64,000 nucleotides of DNA. Source: Streptomyces griseus. GTDB taxonomy: Bacteria > Actinomycetota > Actinomycetes > Streptomycetales > Streptomycetaceae. The translations under genes and the position numbers were made by a program. Position 1 is the stretch's first letter. Each line of letters starts with the position of its first letter. Location of the stretch: the NCBI RefSeq assembly GCF_001715295.1, contig NZ_MDKB01000003.1, positions 265,954 to 329,953 on the forward strand. The letters run 5' to 3'. The notes below the pieces were generated by a model. That model was not told where the DNA came from. It ran no database searches and saw nothing but the letters and a program-made list of their open reading frames with translations. Below are positions 1 to 8,727 of this stretch, piece after piece.

Positions 1-202
1 TGGGGCCTGCGGTTCCTCCGGCGAGGGGTGGGGTGGGCATGGGTGGTGTGGTCCTTCGGGTGCGCGGGGGCGGTGGGGTCAGCCTGTCCGGTGTGCGGGA
101 GGTGCGGCCGAAGAGCCCAACGATTGGGACCCGAAAGGGGTACTGCTGTGCGGTGCGGGTGGGGTGGGGGGTGGGGGGCTGGTATGGGCGCCTCGCATGG
201 CT

Positions 203-236
203 GTGCCCGGCCCTCGGGGTGTCGGGGGCCGGGCAC
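203..236 (-). terminator. Hairpin downstream of pepN
   Basis: An 11-bp perfect inverted repeat (arms 203-213 and 226-236, 12-nt loop) begins 24 nt beyond the aminopeptidase N stop codon. No U-tract follows, as is usual for actinomycete terminators. The rest of 1-260 is G-rich and shows no convincing gene. Confidence 0.5.
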
Positions 237-260
237 GGGTGCGGGGGTGCCGCGGGTGGG

Positions 261-2819
261 TCAGTGGGCGTCGCGTACGGCGAGGGCGCGGCGGAGGTCG
301 TCGAGTTGGTCGGTGAGTCCGCGGCGGAGGGCGGGGGTGAGGGTGTGGTCGTGGAGGGTGTCGGTGCCGAGTTGGAGGGTGTGGGGGTCGACGGCGTGGG
401 TGGGGAAGGCGTGGCGTGCGGCGGCTTCGGCGAGGGCGGGGCCGCGGCGGGCGGCGAGGGCGGTGGCGTCGGGGTAGTAGCGGGCGACGTAGTCGTGGAG
501 GAGTTCGCTCTGTTCGGGTTGCCAGAAGCCTTGGGCGGTGGCGGTGAAGAGGTAGTTGGAGAGTGTGTCGTCGGTGAACATGGCCTGCCAGGCGGCTTCT
601 TTGGCGTGGGGGGTGGGGAGGGCGGCGCGGCAGCGGGCGGCGCCTTCCTGTCCGGTGGCGCTGGGGTCCTGGTGCAGTGCGCGGGTGATGGTGGTGTCGT
701 CGGTGGCGCCGAGGACGGCGAGGCGGGTGAGGATGCGCCAGCGGAGTTCGGGGTCGAGTTCGGGTCCGCCGGGGACGGTGCCCTGGTCGAGCCAGTCCTG
801 GATGGCGTCGGGCTGGGTGGCGGCGTCGATGAAGTGGCGTACGGCGGTGAGGCGGAGGCCGGGGTCGGGACTGGTGGGGTGGGTGGTACCGGGGGTGTGT
901 TCCCAGTCCTTGGCGGTGAGGCCTTCGGTGCGGCGTAGGAGGTCGCGGCAGAGGCCGGTGAGGGTGGCGAGGGCTGCCGGGCGGTCGTGGGGGGTGAGGT
1001 AGCGGTCGGTGATGTGGGTGGCGGCGAAGCCGAGGACGCCTTGGAGGAGGGCGAGGTCGGTTTCGTGGGGCAGGTGGGTGCGGGCGGCGGTGAGGTAGGT
1101 GGTGGGGTGGAGTTGTCCGTCGCGGACCATGTCGCGGGCGGTGTTCCAGAGGAGGGCCCGGGTGAGGGGGTCGGGGATGTGGGAGAGGCCGGTGAGGGCG
1201 GTGTCCCATGAGGTGGGGTCGAGGCGGATCTTGGCGTAGGTGAGGTCGTTGTCGTTGAGGACGACGAGGGCGGGGCGGAGGCCGGGCCGGGTGGTGGGGG
1301 TGCCGGTGCCGGTCGGGGGGATGTCGAGTTCGAAGCGGTCGCGCAGGACGAGTTGGCCGGTGCCGGACTGGGTGTCGAGGCTGTGGTCGTAGGTTCCGAC
1401 GGCGATGCGGTGGGGGCGGGTGCCGTGGTGGTCGACGGTGAGGGTCCAGGTGCGGGGGGTGGCTTCGACGTGGGCGGTGAGGGTGTCGATGCCGGTGGTG
1501 CGGAGCCAGGTGGCGGCCCAGGTGTGGACGTCGCGGTCGGTGGCGGAGGCGAGGTTGTCGATGAAGTCGGCGAGGGTGGCGTTGGCGAACTTGTGGCGGG
1601 CGATATGCGTGTTGATGCCGGCGAGGAAGTCCTTCTCGCCGAGCCAGGCGACGAGTTGGCGTAGGGCTGAGGCGCCCTTGGCGTAGGAGATGCCGTCGAA
1701 GTTGAGGAGTGCGGAGGCGGTGTCGGGGACGGCTTCGGGGTCGGGGGCGACGGGGTGGGTGGAGGGGCGTTGGTCCGCGTCGTAGCCCCAGCCCTTGCGG
1801 GCGACGCCGAAGTCGACCCAGGTGTCGGTGAAGCGGGTGGCTTCGGTGAGGGTCTGGTAGCCCATGTATTCGGCGAAGGACTCGTTGAGCCAGATGTCGT
1901 CCCACCAGGTGAGGGTGACGAGGTCACCGAACCACATGTGGGCCATTTCGTGGGCGATGACCATGGCACGGGTCTGGCGTTCGGTGTCGGTGACGGCGGA
2001 GCGGTAGATGAATTCGTCGCGGAAGGTGACGAGTCCGGGGTTCTCCATGGCGCCGGCGTTGAATTCGGGGACGAAGGCCTGGTCGTAGGAGTCGAAGGGG
2101 TAGGGCTCGTCGAATTTCTGGTGGTAGCGGTCGTAGCAGGCGCGGGTGATGGTGAGGATCTCGTCGGCGTCGGTGTCGAGGTGGGGGGCGAGGGAGCGGC
2201 GGCAGTGGATACCGAAAGGGAGGCCTGCGTGGTGGGTGGTCACGGAGTGCCAGGGGCCTGCGGCGACGGCGACGAGGTAGGTGGAGATCGGTGGGGTGGG
2301 TGCGATGGTCCAGTGGCCGTCGGTGGCGCGGGTGGCGGTGCCGTTGCCGAGGACGGTCCAGTCCTCGGGTGCGGCGACGGTGAGGTCGAAGACCGCTTTG
2401 AGGTCGGGCTGGTCGAAGGCGGCGAAGACGCGTTGGACGTCGTCCAGGAAGAGCTGGGTGTAGACGTAGGTGTGCCCGTCGGCGGGGTCGGTGAAGCGGT
2501 GCATGCCTTCGCCGGTGCGGGAGTAGCGCATGGCGGTGTCGACGCGCAGTTCGTGGGGGCCCGGGGTGAGTGCGGTGAGCGGGTAGCGGTTGCCGGTGAG
2601 GGCGGTGGGGTCGAGGGGCTGTCCGTCGAGGCTGAGCGAGCGCAGGGTGTCCGGCTTGAGCTCGACGAAGGTGTCTCCGGAGGTGGTGGCGGTGAACCGG
2701 ATGACGGTGCGGGAGTCGAAGGTGTCGTCTCCCGTGGTCAGATCGAGGTCGATCGTGTACCGGTGTACGTCGAGGAGCTGGGCGCGGGTCTGCGCTTCGT
2801 TGCGCGTCAGTACGGACAT
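261..2819 (-). CDS. pepN: Aminopeptidase N (M1 family)
   Basis: Zinc metallo-aminopeptidase that removes N-terminal residues from peptides, expected in the cytosol. The M1 exopeptidase motif GAMEN lies near residues 256-260, and the zinc site HEMAH near 290-294 with the third ligand Glu in NESFAEY near 313. The length, about 852 residues, fits actinobacterial PepN, which has an ERAP1-like C-terminal domain. There is no signal peptide. An ATG three codons further upstream (2828) is also possible; neither has a clear Shine-Dalgarno sequence. A hairpin follows the stop, and the gene appears to be transcribed alone. Family identification is secure. Confidence 0.95.
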   Translation of the reverse strand: MSVLTRNEAQTRAQLLDVHRYTIDLDLTTGDDTFDSRTVIRFTATTSGDTFVELKPDTLRSLSLDGQPLDPTALTGNRYPLTALTPGPHELRVDTAMRYSRTGEGMHRFTDPADGHTYVYTQLFLDDVQRVFAAFDQPDLKAVFDLTVAAPEDWTVLGNGTATRATDGHWTIAPTPPISTYLVAVAAGPWHSVTTHHAGLPFGIHCRRSLAPHLDTDADEILTITRACYDRYHQKFDEPYPFDSYDQAFVPEFNAGAMENPGLVTFRDEFIYRSAVTDTERQTRAMVIAHEMAHMWFGDLVTLTWWDDIWLNESFAEYMGYQTLTEATRFTDTWVDFGVARKGWGYDADQRPSTHPVAPDPEAVPDTASALLNFDGISYAKGASALRQLVAWLGEKDFLAGINTHIARHKFANATLADFIDNLASATDRDVHTWAATWLRTTGIDTLTAHVEATPRTWTLTVDHHGTRPHRIAVGTYDHSLDTQSGTGQLVLRDRFELDIPPTGTGTPTTRPGLRPALVVLNDNDLTYAKIRLDPTSWDTALTGLSHIPDPLTRALLWNTARDMVRDGQLHPTTYLTAARTHLPHETDLALLQGVLGFAATHITDRYLTPHDRPAALATLTGLCRDLLRRTEGLTAKDWEHTPGTTHPTSPDPGLRLTAVRHFIDAATQPDAIQDWLDQGTVPGGPELDPELRWRILTRLAVLGATDDTTITRALHQDPSATGQEGAARCRAALPTPHAKEAAWQAMFTDDTLSNYLFTATAQGFWQPEQSELLHDYVARYYPDATALAARRGPALAEAAARHAFPTHAVDPHTLQLGTDTLHDHTLTPALRRGLTDQLDDLRRALAVRDAH

Positions 2820-2828
2820 GCCGCCCAT

Positions 2829-3278
2829 GCTGCCGTACGGGCGGGGCGCTGTGCAGGGGGGTTCCGGTAGGCCGGGGCGGGCCCTGCCGTGCGGTGGCTC
2901 CGTCGGGCGTGATCGGCGCGGTGGTGCGGTGGCTCCGTCGGGCGTGATCGGCGCGGTGGTGCGGCGGACCGGCCCGGGGTGGGGCTCCTCGGCGCCTCCT
3001 TGGGCTCCTTCGGGCCGGCCCGGGCCGTAGCCGGGTGGGCCGGTCCGGAGGCAGCGGTCCGGTGGGCCGGTCCGGAGTGGTGGTCGGCGGCCGGTGGGGC
3101 AGTGGTCCGGCCGGGCCAGGACGACGGTCGGGCGGACCGGTCCGGGGCAGCGGTCCGACGGGGCCCGGGTGGGCCGGGGGTGCCGGGGCGGATCCCGACG
3201 GGGCAGATCCCGACGGAGCCGGCCGACGGGGCCGGCCGAAGTACCGGCAGGGTCCGCCGTGGGGTTTCGGCAGGGAGG
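2829..3278. repeat. GC-rich repetitive intergenic region with a tandem 35-mer
   Basis: This 450-nt stretch separates chorismate mutase from pepN; both are on the minus strand. It holds two identical head-to-tail copies of a 35-nt unit (2891-2925 and 2926-2960) and then a degenerate field built from GGTCCGG-like words up to about 3240. A 16-nt word ending in GATCCCGACG is repeated near 3185-3215 with one change. Reading frames here have unnatural Gly/Pro/Arg compositions, so I see no gene. It must contain the pepN promoter, but I cannot point to one. Confidence 0.6.
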
Positions 3279-3614
3279 TCAGGTGCGGGGGGACGGGCGG
3301 TCGCCGGTGGATTCCTCGGCGATGCGCTCGTGGTGGCGGATGACCTCGGCGACGATGAAGTTCAGCAGTTTCTCGGCGAAGGCGGGGTCGAGCTTGGCGC
3401 TTTCGGCGAGCTGCCGCAGCCGGGCGATCTGGCGGGCCTCGCGGGCCGGGTCGGCGGGCGGGAGGTGGTGGGCGGCCTTGAGGTGGCCCACCTGCTGGGT
3501 GGCCTTGAACCGTTCGGCGAGCATGTGGACGACTGCGGCGTCGATGTTGTCGATGCTCTCGCGCAGTCGGTTCAGCTCGGCGGTGACGGCCGCGTCGATG
3601 TCGCTCGTGGTCAT
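3279..3614 (-). CDS. Chorismate mutase, AroQ class
   Basis: A 111-residue all-helical protein of the AroQ type, predicted to convert chorismate to prephenate for Phe and Tyr synthesis. The N-terminal helix carries RLRESIDNID with the Arg typical of the active site; further conserved positions are the Lys in KAAHH and the C-terminal FIVAEVIRHHE helix. The size matches monofunctional actinobacterial chorismate mutases, and there is no signal peptide, so it is cytosolic rather than the secreted type. The ATG at 3614 gives the family start. It lies downstream of the AraC regulator on the same strand with an 11-nt gap, so it may be cotranscribed. The trp and his clusters elsewhere in the window draw on the same chorismate and PRPP pools. 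Confidence 0.85.
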   Translation of the reverse strand: MTTSDIDAAVTAELNRLRESIDNIDAAVVHMLAERFKATQQVGHLKAAHHLPPADPAREARQIARLRQLAESAKLDPAFAEKLLNFIVAEVIRHHERIAEESTGDRPSPRT

Positions 3615-3625
3615 GGGCAGCGAGC

Positions 3626-4537
3626 TTACGGCCTCTGCGGGAGGGTGCCGGGCCCGGGTTGCGGGGGTGTGACCATCGGTGGGTGGTCGGGGTCGGGGAC
3701 GCGGTCGCTCCAGCCGCCGGGGACGCTGTGGGCCTGCTGTTCGCGGAAGCGGACGGGTGCGGTGCCGACGCGGCGGGCGAACAGCCGGGAGAAGTAGGCG
3801 GGGTCGTCGTAGCCGACGCGCCGGGCGACGGCGGCGACGGGGAGGTCGGTGGCGGCGAGGAGTTCCTTGGCGCGGCCGAGTCTGATGCTCAGCAGGTAGT
3901 CCTTGGGGCTGCAGCCGGCTCCGCGCCGGACCGCGGTGCGCAGTTCGGCGGGTGTCATGTTGTGGCGGGCGGCGTGTTCGGCGACGGAGAGGGGCCGGCA
4001 GGCTTCGCGGGCCAGGGCTTTGAGTACGGAGTCGCCGTCGGGTCCGGTGTCGGCGCGTGCCCGGCGCAGCGATACGAGGAGTTCGTGGACGGCGGCGCCG
4101 GCTTCGACGTCCAGGAGGGGGTTGCCGCGGTGCGCGGCGCGCACGATGCGGCTGACGGCGGCGCGTGGGCCGGAGGTGTCGGTGAGGGGGACGAGGGGAC
4201 GGTCGGGCTCGATGTAACCGAGTTCGGTGTAGGTGGTGGTGGCCGGTCCGGTGAAGTCGACGAAGCTCTCGTCCCAGCCGGTGGGGTCGGCGCCGTAGTG
4301 GTGGGGGATGCCGGGGGTGAGCCAGATGAGGCTGGGTGCGGTGACGGCGGTCCGGCGGCCGTCGGTCGTGTGGAACCAGCCGCTGCCGGCGTTGATGAGG
4401 ACGGCGACGTGGTGGTCGAGGGTGCGCGGTCCGACGGTGGGCAGGGCGCCGTGCTGGAGGCCGACGCCGAGGCAGGCCAGTCCGAGCCGGTGGTGGTGCG
4501 GGCTGGGTGTGAAGAAGCGCATCCAGGTGTGGTACAT
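3626..4537 (-). CDS. AraC-family transcriptional regulator
   Basis: A 303-residue regulator with an N-terminal cupin-like sugar-sensing domain and a C-terminal double helix-turn-helix (roughly residues 195-295), ending in the AraC signature around VGYDDPAYFSRLF. The ATG at 4537 is chosen because AGGAGGTGGAAGG lies just upstream; a longer in-frame reading to 4672 would run into the neighbouring gene. It is divergent from the GH35 beta-galactosidase, with 121 nt between them, a standard arrangement for a local sugar-responsive regulator. The inducer is unknown and control of the galactosidase is inferred from position. Confidence 0.88.
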   Translation of the reverse strand: MYHTWMRFFTPSPHHHRLGLACLGVGLQHGALPTVGPRTLDHHVAVLINAGSGWFHTTDGRRTAVTAPSLIWLTPGIPHHYGADPTGWDESFVDFTGPATTTYTELGYIEPDRPLVPLTDTSGPRAAVSRIVRAAHRGNPLLDVEAGAAVHELLVSLRRARADTGPDGDSVLKALAREACRPLSVAEHAARHNMTPAELRTAVRRGAGCSPKDYLLSIRLGRAKELLAATDLPVAAVARRVGYDDPAYFSRLFARRVGTAPVRFREQQAHSVPGGWSDRVPDPDHPPMVTPPQPGPGTLPQRP

Positions 4538-4585
4538 CGGCCTTCCACCTCCTGTCGGTGCTGGGTCCAAGCACGAGTGATCTTT

Positions 4586-4595
4586 GTCCATGGAC
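4586..4595. promoter_or_regulatory. Short palindrome between AraC regulator and GH35 gene
   Basis: A perfect 10-bp palindrome (GTCCATGGAC) sits in the middle of the 121-nt divergent intergenic region; a related word GGTCCAAG lies about 20 nt away. It could be an operator for the AraC protein. This rests on position only. Confidence 0.25.
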
Positions 4596-4658
4596 GGGCC
4601 GGGCACCAGGGGGCGAGGGTGAAGCCCGGCATCGGAGCGCAGAGGAGCGTACGGGGCG

Positions 4659-6464
4659 ATGGCTGACTTCACCGTGGGCGATGACGATTTCCGGCTGGAC
4701 GGCCGGCCTGTGCGCCTGTTGTCGGGGGCGTTGCACTACTTCCGCGTGCACGAGGGGCAGTGGGGGCACCGGTTGGCGATGCTGCGGGCGATGGGCCTGA
4801 ACTGTGTGGAGACGTACGTGCCGTGGAATCTGCACGAGCCGCGGGAGGGCGTCTTCCGGGACGTGGGAGCGCTGGGCCGTTTCCTGGACGCGGCGGGGCG
4901 GGCCGGGTTGATGGCGATCGTGCGGCCGGGTCCGTACATCTGCGCGGAGTGGGAGAACGGCGGGCTGCCGGTGTGGGTGACGGGGCGGTTCGGGCGCCGG
5001 GTGCGGACGCGGGACGCGGGGTACACGGCGGCGGTGCGGCGGTGGTTCGGTGCACTGCTTCCGCAGGTGGTGCAGCGGCAGATCACGGTGGGCGGTCCGG
5101 TGATCATGGTGCAGGTCGAGAACGAGTACGGGAGTTACGGCTCCGACGCGGTGCATCTGGAGGAGCTGACGGGGTTGCTCCGCGGGTGCGGGGTGACGGT
5201 GCCGTTGTTCACCTCGGACGGTCCCGAGGATCACATGCTGTCGGGTGGTTCGGTGCCGGGTGTGCCGGTCACGGTCAACTTCGGTTCGGGGGCGCGCGAG
5301 GCGTTCGAGGTGGTGCGCCGTCACCGGCCGCGTGGGCCGCTGATGTGCATGGAGTTCTGGTGCGGGTGGTTCGAGCACTGGGGGGCGGCGCCGGTGGTGC
5401 GTGATCCCGGGGAGGCGGCGGACGCGCTGCGGGAGATCCTGGAGTGCGGGGCCTCGGTGAATGTGTACATGGCGCACGGGGGGACGAGTTTCGGTGGCTG
5501 GGCGGGGGCGAACCGTTCCGGTCCGCTGCAGGACGGGGTGCTGGCGGGGACGGTGACGTCGTACGACTACGGCGCGCCCGTCGACGAGTACGGGCGGCCG
5601 GCGGAGAAGTTCTGGCGGATGCGCTCGGTGCTGGCCGAGTACGCGGACGGTCCGCTGCCGGCGCTGCCGGAGGAGCCGAGGGGGCTGGGTGCGCGGGTGC
5701 GGGTGGAGCTGACGCAGGGGGTGCCGTTGGCGGGTGTGCTGGAGGCGCTGGGTGATCCGGAGGGTCCGGAGTCGGGGGTTCCGCCGACGTTCGAGGAGCT
5801 GGGGGTGGACCGGGGTGTGGTGCGCTACCGGGTGGAGGTGCCCGGCGAGCGGCAGCCGTACCCGCTGTGTGCGGCGGGACTGCGGGACCGGGCCGTGGTG
5901 TACGTGGACGGGGTCCGGGCGGGGGTGCTGACGGAGGAGGAGCCCACGCTGGAGGCGCCGGTCGCGGGTCCGGCGGCGGTGGAGCTGTGGGTGCAGTCGC
6001 TGGGCCGGGTGAACTACGGGCCGCGGCTGGGTGAGCCGAAGGGCATCACGGCCGGGGTGCTGCACGAGCGGCAGTTCCTGCACGGGGTGCGGGCACGGGC
6101 GCTGCGGCTGGACGCCTTCGAGACGCCGGGGGCGGTGGCGGGGCTGCCGTTCGGGGAGGCCGGGCAGGTGGGGCCGACGGGGCTCTTCCGGGGGGTCTTC
6201 GACCTGGCGGGGGCGGCGGAGGCGGATCACGCCGGATTGGAACTCCCCGGCTGGGCAGGGGGGTTCGTCTGGGTGAACGGTTTCTGTCTGGGCCGCTACC
6301 GGTCGGCGGGGCCGCAGTCGACGTGGTACGTACCGGGTCCGGTACTCCGTGAGGGGGCCAACGAGGTGTGGGTGCTGGAGCTGGAGGAGGCGGGGGCCCC
6401 GTACGTGGAGCTGGGCCCGGGGGCGCCCGTCAGGACGGGCGCCCCCGGGCACGCGCAGGGGTGA
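4659..6464 (+). CDS. Beta-galactosidase, glycoside hydrolase family 35
   Basis: A 601-residue GH35 enzyme predicted to release terminal beta-galactose. The catalytic barrel is N-terminal, with the acid/base Glu in VENEYGSYG (about residue 156) and the nucleophile Glu in MEFWCGWF (about 232). C-terminal beta-sandwich domains follow. No signal peptide is visible, so it should act on imported oligosaccharides in the cytosol. The ATG at 4659 follows an AGAGGAGCG sequence. The divergent AraC gene is the probable regulator. The last codons form one arm of a perfect 15-bp hairpin, so terminator and coding sequence overlap. Confidence 0.9.
   Translation: MADFTVGDDDFRLDGRPVRLLSGALHYFRVHEGQWGHRLAMLRAMGLNCVETYVPWNLHEPREGVFRDVGALGRFLDAAGRAGLMAIVRPGPYICAEWENGGLPVWVTGRFGRRVRTRDAGYTAAVRRWFGALLPQVVQRQITVGGPVIMVQVENEYGSYGSDAVHLEELTGLLRGCGVTVPLFTSDGPEDHMLSGGSVPGVPVTVNFGSGAREAFEVVRRHRPRGPLMCMEFWCGWFEHWGAAPVVRDPGEAADALREILECGASVNVYMAHGGTSFGGWAGANRSGPLQDGVLAGTVTSYDYGAPVDEYGRPAEKFWRMRSVLAEYADGPLPALPEEPRGLGARVRVELTQGVPLAGVLEALGDPEGPESGVPPTFEELGVDRGVVRYRVEVPGERQPYPLCAAGLRDRAVVYVDGVRAGVLTEEEPTLEAPVAGPAAVELWVQSLGRVNYGPRLGEPKGITAGVLHERQFLHGVRARALRLDAFETPGAVAGLPFGEAGQVGPTGLFRGVFDLAGAAEADHAGLELPGWAGGFVWVNGFCLGRYRSAGPQSTWYVPGPVLREGANEVWVLELEEAGAPYVELGPGAPVRTGAPGHAQG
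6416..6449 (+). terminator. 15-bp hairpin inside the 3' end of the GH35 gene
   Basis: Perfect inverted repeat with arms 6416-6430 and 6435-6449 and a 4-nt loop, ending 12 nt before the stop codon (6462-6464). It is the only strong hairpin after the gene, so it probably ends the transcript. The following 6465-6698 region is GC-rich with no credible gene. Confidence 0.6.
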
Positions 6465-6698
6465 TCCGGGCCGGGTGCGGCCGGGAACGGAGGGGCGTGG
6501 CCGGTGCGGGCGGTCGCGACGGGGTTCGGGTGGCCGCGGCCGGTCCGAGGGGGCGTGTCCGGTGCGGGCAGGTCGCGCCCGATGCGGACGGCCGCTCCGG
6601 AGTGCGGTCGGTCACGGCCGGTCCCGGCGGTCGCACCCGGGTGCGAGGATCACGTCCGGGTCGGGCGGTGGGGGCCGGTGGGACGGCTCACGTCCTGG

Positions 6699-7475
6699 TC
6701 AGAGCGTCGCGGCCGCGGAGGCGATGGCGGAGGCGAAGGTCGAGACCTGGGTGTACACACCGGGGTAACCGGCGCGGGCGCAGCCCTCGCCCCAGCTGAC
6801 GATGCCGACCTGGATCCAGGCTCCGGCATTGTCCTTCCGGAACATGGGGCCGCCGGAGTCGCCCTGGCAGGTGTCCACGCCGCCGGTGCTCACGTATCCG
6901 GCGCAGATCTCCTCGCCGGGGACGAGGTCGCTGCCGTAGGACTGCTGGCAGACGGAGTCGGAGACGTAGGGGACCGTCGCCTTCAGCAGGTAGCGCTGCT
7001 GGCTCCCGCCTTCGGTGGCCGCGCCCCAGCCGGCGACGGTGAAGGTGCCCGTGTCGTAGGCGGTGGTGGTGGCGATCTTCAGGGTGGGCAGGCTGATCGG
7101 CTGGGCGAGCTTGATCAGGGCCCAGTCCTTGCCCGTGCCGTTGTAGCCGGGGGCTTGGAGGACCTTGGTGGAGCGGACCTTGACGGCGGCGGACGACTGG
7201 AGGTCGACGACGCCGGCCGTGGCGGTGATGGAGGTGTTGGTGCCGGATCCGCTCACGCAGTGCGCGGCGGTGAGCACGATGGTCGGGGTGTGGAGCGCGC
7301 CGCCGCAGCCCATGGAGAGCCGGACCATGAAGGGGAATTCGCCCTGGGCGGCGCGGGTGCCGCCGACGACGGGGGTGGGGGCCGCGGAGGCGCCGGAGGG
7401 TTGGAGGCTGAGGGTGGCGAGGGCCACCGCGGCTATGACGGAACACCTTTTGAGTGCGCGCAGAAGCTGCTTCAA
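6699..7475 (-). CDS. sprT: Secreted trypsin-like serine protease (S1), S. griseus trypsin type
   Basis: A 258-residue preproenzyme. Residues 1-31 form a Sec signal peptide (basic KQLLRALKR, hydrophobic core, AlaSerAla end), followed by a very short APTP-like propeptide and the mature N-terminus VVGG at 36-39. The catalytic triad is His72 (TAAHC), Asp117 (DWAL) and Ser207 (GDSGGP). Asp201, six residues before the serine, occupies the S1 pocket base, predicting cleavage after Arg/Lys. Cysteine spacing supports the usual disulfides. The sequence closely resembles S. griseus trypsin as I remember it. The start codon is TTG (7473-7475); no better start is in frame. Confidence 0.93.
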   Translation of the reverse strand: MKQLLRALKRCSVIAAVALATLSLQPSGASAAPTPVVGGTRAAQGEFPFMVRLSMGCGGALHTPTIVLTAAHCVSGSGTNTSITATAGVVDLQSSAAVKVRSTKVLQAPGYNGTGKDWALIKLAQPISLPTLKIATTTAYDTGTFTVAGWGAATEGGSQQRYLLKATVPYVSDSVCQQSYGSDLVPGEEICAGYVSTGGVDTCQGDSGGPMFRKDNAGAWIQVGIVSWGEGCARAGYPGVYTQVSTFASAIASAAATL

Positions 7476-7534
7476 CTGACTGCCTGCTTTCGTCCGGGGG
7501 AACGGTGGGGGCTGCTGGTGCAGGCGTGCGGAGG

Positions 7535-7566
7535 GTGCCGGTGTGCGGACGTGCCGGTGTGCGGAC
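7535..7566. repeat. Tandem 16-bp duplication upstream of sprT
   Basis: Two identical 16-nt units (7535-7550 and 7551-7566) lie in the 5' leader of the trypsin gene, between its candidate promoter and its start. Confidence 0.6.
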
Positions 7567-7627
7567 GTACGGCTCCGGTTCGGGGCGACACGCCAGCACT
7601 GGGCATGCCCCCGACAAGAGTGGACCG

Positions 7628-7657
7628 ATTATCGGGAAGTGTTCTCCGATTCCACAA
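7628..7657 (-). promoter_or_regulatory. Candidate sigma-70-type promoter for sprT
   Basis: On the minus strand a -10 hexamer GATAAT (7628-7633) is preceded at 18 nt by TTGTGG (7652-7657). It would give a leader of about 145 nt for the trypsin gene. This is one of the few AT-richer patches in the region. Confidence 0.4.
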
Positions 7658-7761
7658 GGCCGACTTTCCGGCCAAGATCCCGGAGCGGTCAACCCACCCT
7701 CTCCCCCGCGGGTCCCCCTACAGTGAAGGTCCATCGGGCGTCACCGACGGGGGGTCCGGAG

Positions 7762-8691
7762 ATGAAGGACGTGAACGGCGTGCGGGACGCGCCGGACGGC
7801 GGGGGCGGCGGTCCGGTCGTCCGCGGGTTCCCGCATCTGGACACCGTCCGGTCCGCGATCACCGCGCTCTACCGGCGGGTCTCCCCCGACGGCGTGGCCC
7901 GGTACGCCACCAGCCTCGTCCCGGCCGACGCCGCCTTCTCCGACGTCGACGACCTGCACCTCGGCGCGCAGCGGGTGGCCCACGCCCTCGTACGGCACCT
8001 GCTTCTGCCGGAGGCGCGTGTCATCGTCGGTTTCCGCCCGATGGAGCACGCCGCCGCCGTGGAACTGACCGCGGGCCCGGAGTACTTCGTCGAGCTCAAC
8101 GACCGCTTCCGCACGCACCGCAGGGACATCGGGGCCGCACTGGCGCACGAGATCACCCATGTCCTGCTGCACCGGCTGGGTCTGGAGTTCCCCGGGACCG
8201 GGGACAACGAGATCCTCACCGACACGGTGACGGCCTATCTCGGCGCGGGCTGGCTCCTGCTGGACGCCTTCCGTCAGGATGCGGACTCCAGCCAGAAGCT
8301 CGGCTACCTCACCCCGGAGGAGTTCGGTTACGTACTGGCCAAGCGTGCCCTGCTCTTCGGTGAGGACCCGTCCGTCTGGTTCACCAGCCCCCAGGCGTAC
8401 ACGGCGTACACCAGAGGCCGGGAGGAGGCGCTGCGCGACCTGCGCCGGCCGCCGCTGACCGCCGCGGGGTGGACGGGGCGCCACCGGTACGCGAAGGACC
8501 GGCGCCGGGCCCGCGAACGTCCGGGCACCCACCGGGAGCCGGGTGTTCCCTACGCGTTCGAGGGCGACGCCGCCGGGCTGCGGGTGGTCTTCGCCTGCCC
8601 CACCTGTTGCCAGCGCGTCCGGGTTCCCGTCCGGGGCCGGGTGCGCGCCCGGTGCGGGTTGTGCGGCACGGTCCTGGAGTGCGACACCTGA
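7762..8691 (+). CDS. Putative zinc metallopeptidase (HEXXH) with C-terminal zinc ribbon
   Basis: A 309-residue protein I cannot assign to a named family. It contains HEITH at 129-133 in a helix-like context, followed by NEILTD (Glu150, Asp154), a layout expected for a zincin active site. The C-terminal 30 residues carry two CxxC pairs (CPTC and CGLC), a likely zinc ribbon. The middle is rich in aromatic and Arg residues. No signal peptide or membrane segment is visible. A -10-like TACAGT sits at 7719-7724, and GGAG is directly before the ATG. The next gene, an ankyrin protein, starts 36 nt after the stop but seems to have its own promoter. Proteolytic activity is inferred from the motif alone. 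Confidence 0.75.
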   Translation: MKDVNGVRDAPDGGGGGPVVRGFPHLDTVRSAITALYRRVSPDGVARYATSLVPADAAFSDVDDLHLGAQRVAHALVRHLLLPEARVIVGFRPMEHAAAVELTAGPEYFVELNDRFRTHRRDIGAALAHEITHVLLHRLGLEFPGTGDNEILTDTVTAYLGAGWLLLDAFRQDADSSQKLGYLTPEEFGYVLAKRALLFGEDPSVWFTSPQAYTAYTRGREEALRDLRRPPLTAAGWTGRHRYAKDRRRARERPGTHREPGVPYAFEGDAAGLRVVFACPTCCQRVRVPVRGRVRARCGLCGTVLECDT

Positions 8692-8715
8692 GACGGGTGG
8701 GTTCGGGGGCCGCCG

Positions 8716-8721
8716 TAGGGT
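8716..8721 (+). promoter_or_regulatory. -10 element for a probably leaderless ankyrin mRNA
   Basis: TAGGGT ends 6 nt before the ATG at 8728, so transcription would start at or next to the start codon. No Shine-Dalgarno sequence is present. Confidence 0.45.
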
Positions 8722-8727
8722 TGGACC

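Noticed and set aside
3615..6452. Minus-strand reading frame extending chorismate mutase to over 1000 codons
   Set aside because: The N-terminal part is antisense to the GH35 and AraC genes and is Arg/Pro-rich noise; the family start is at 3614.
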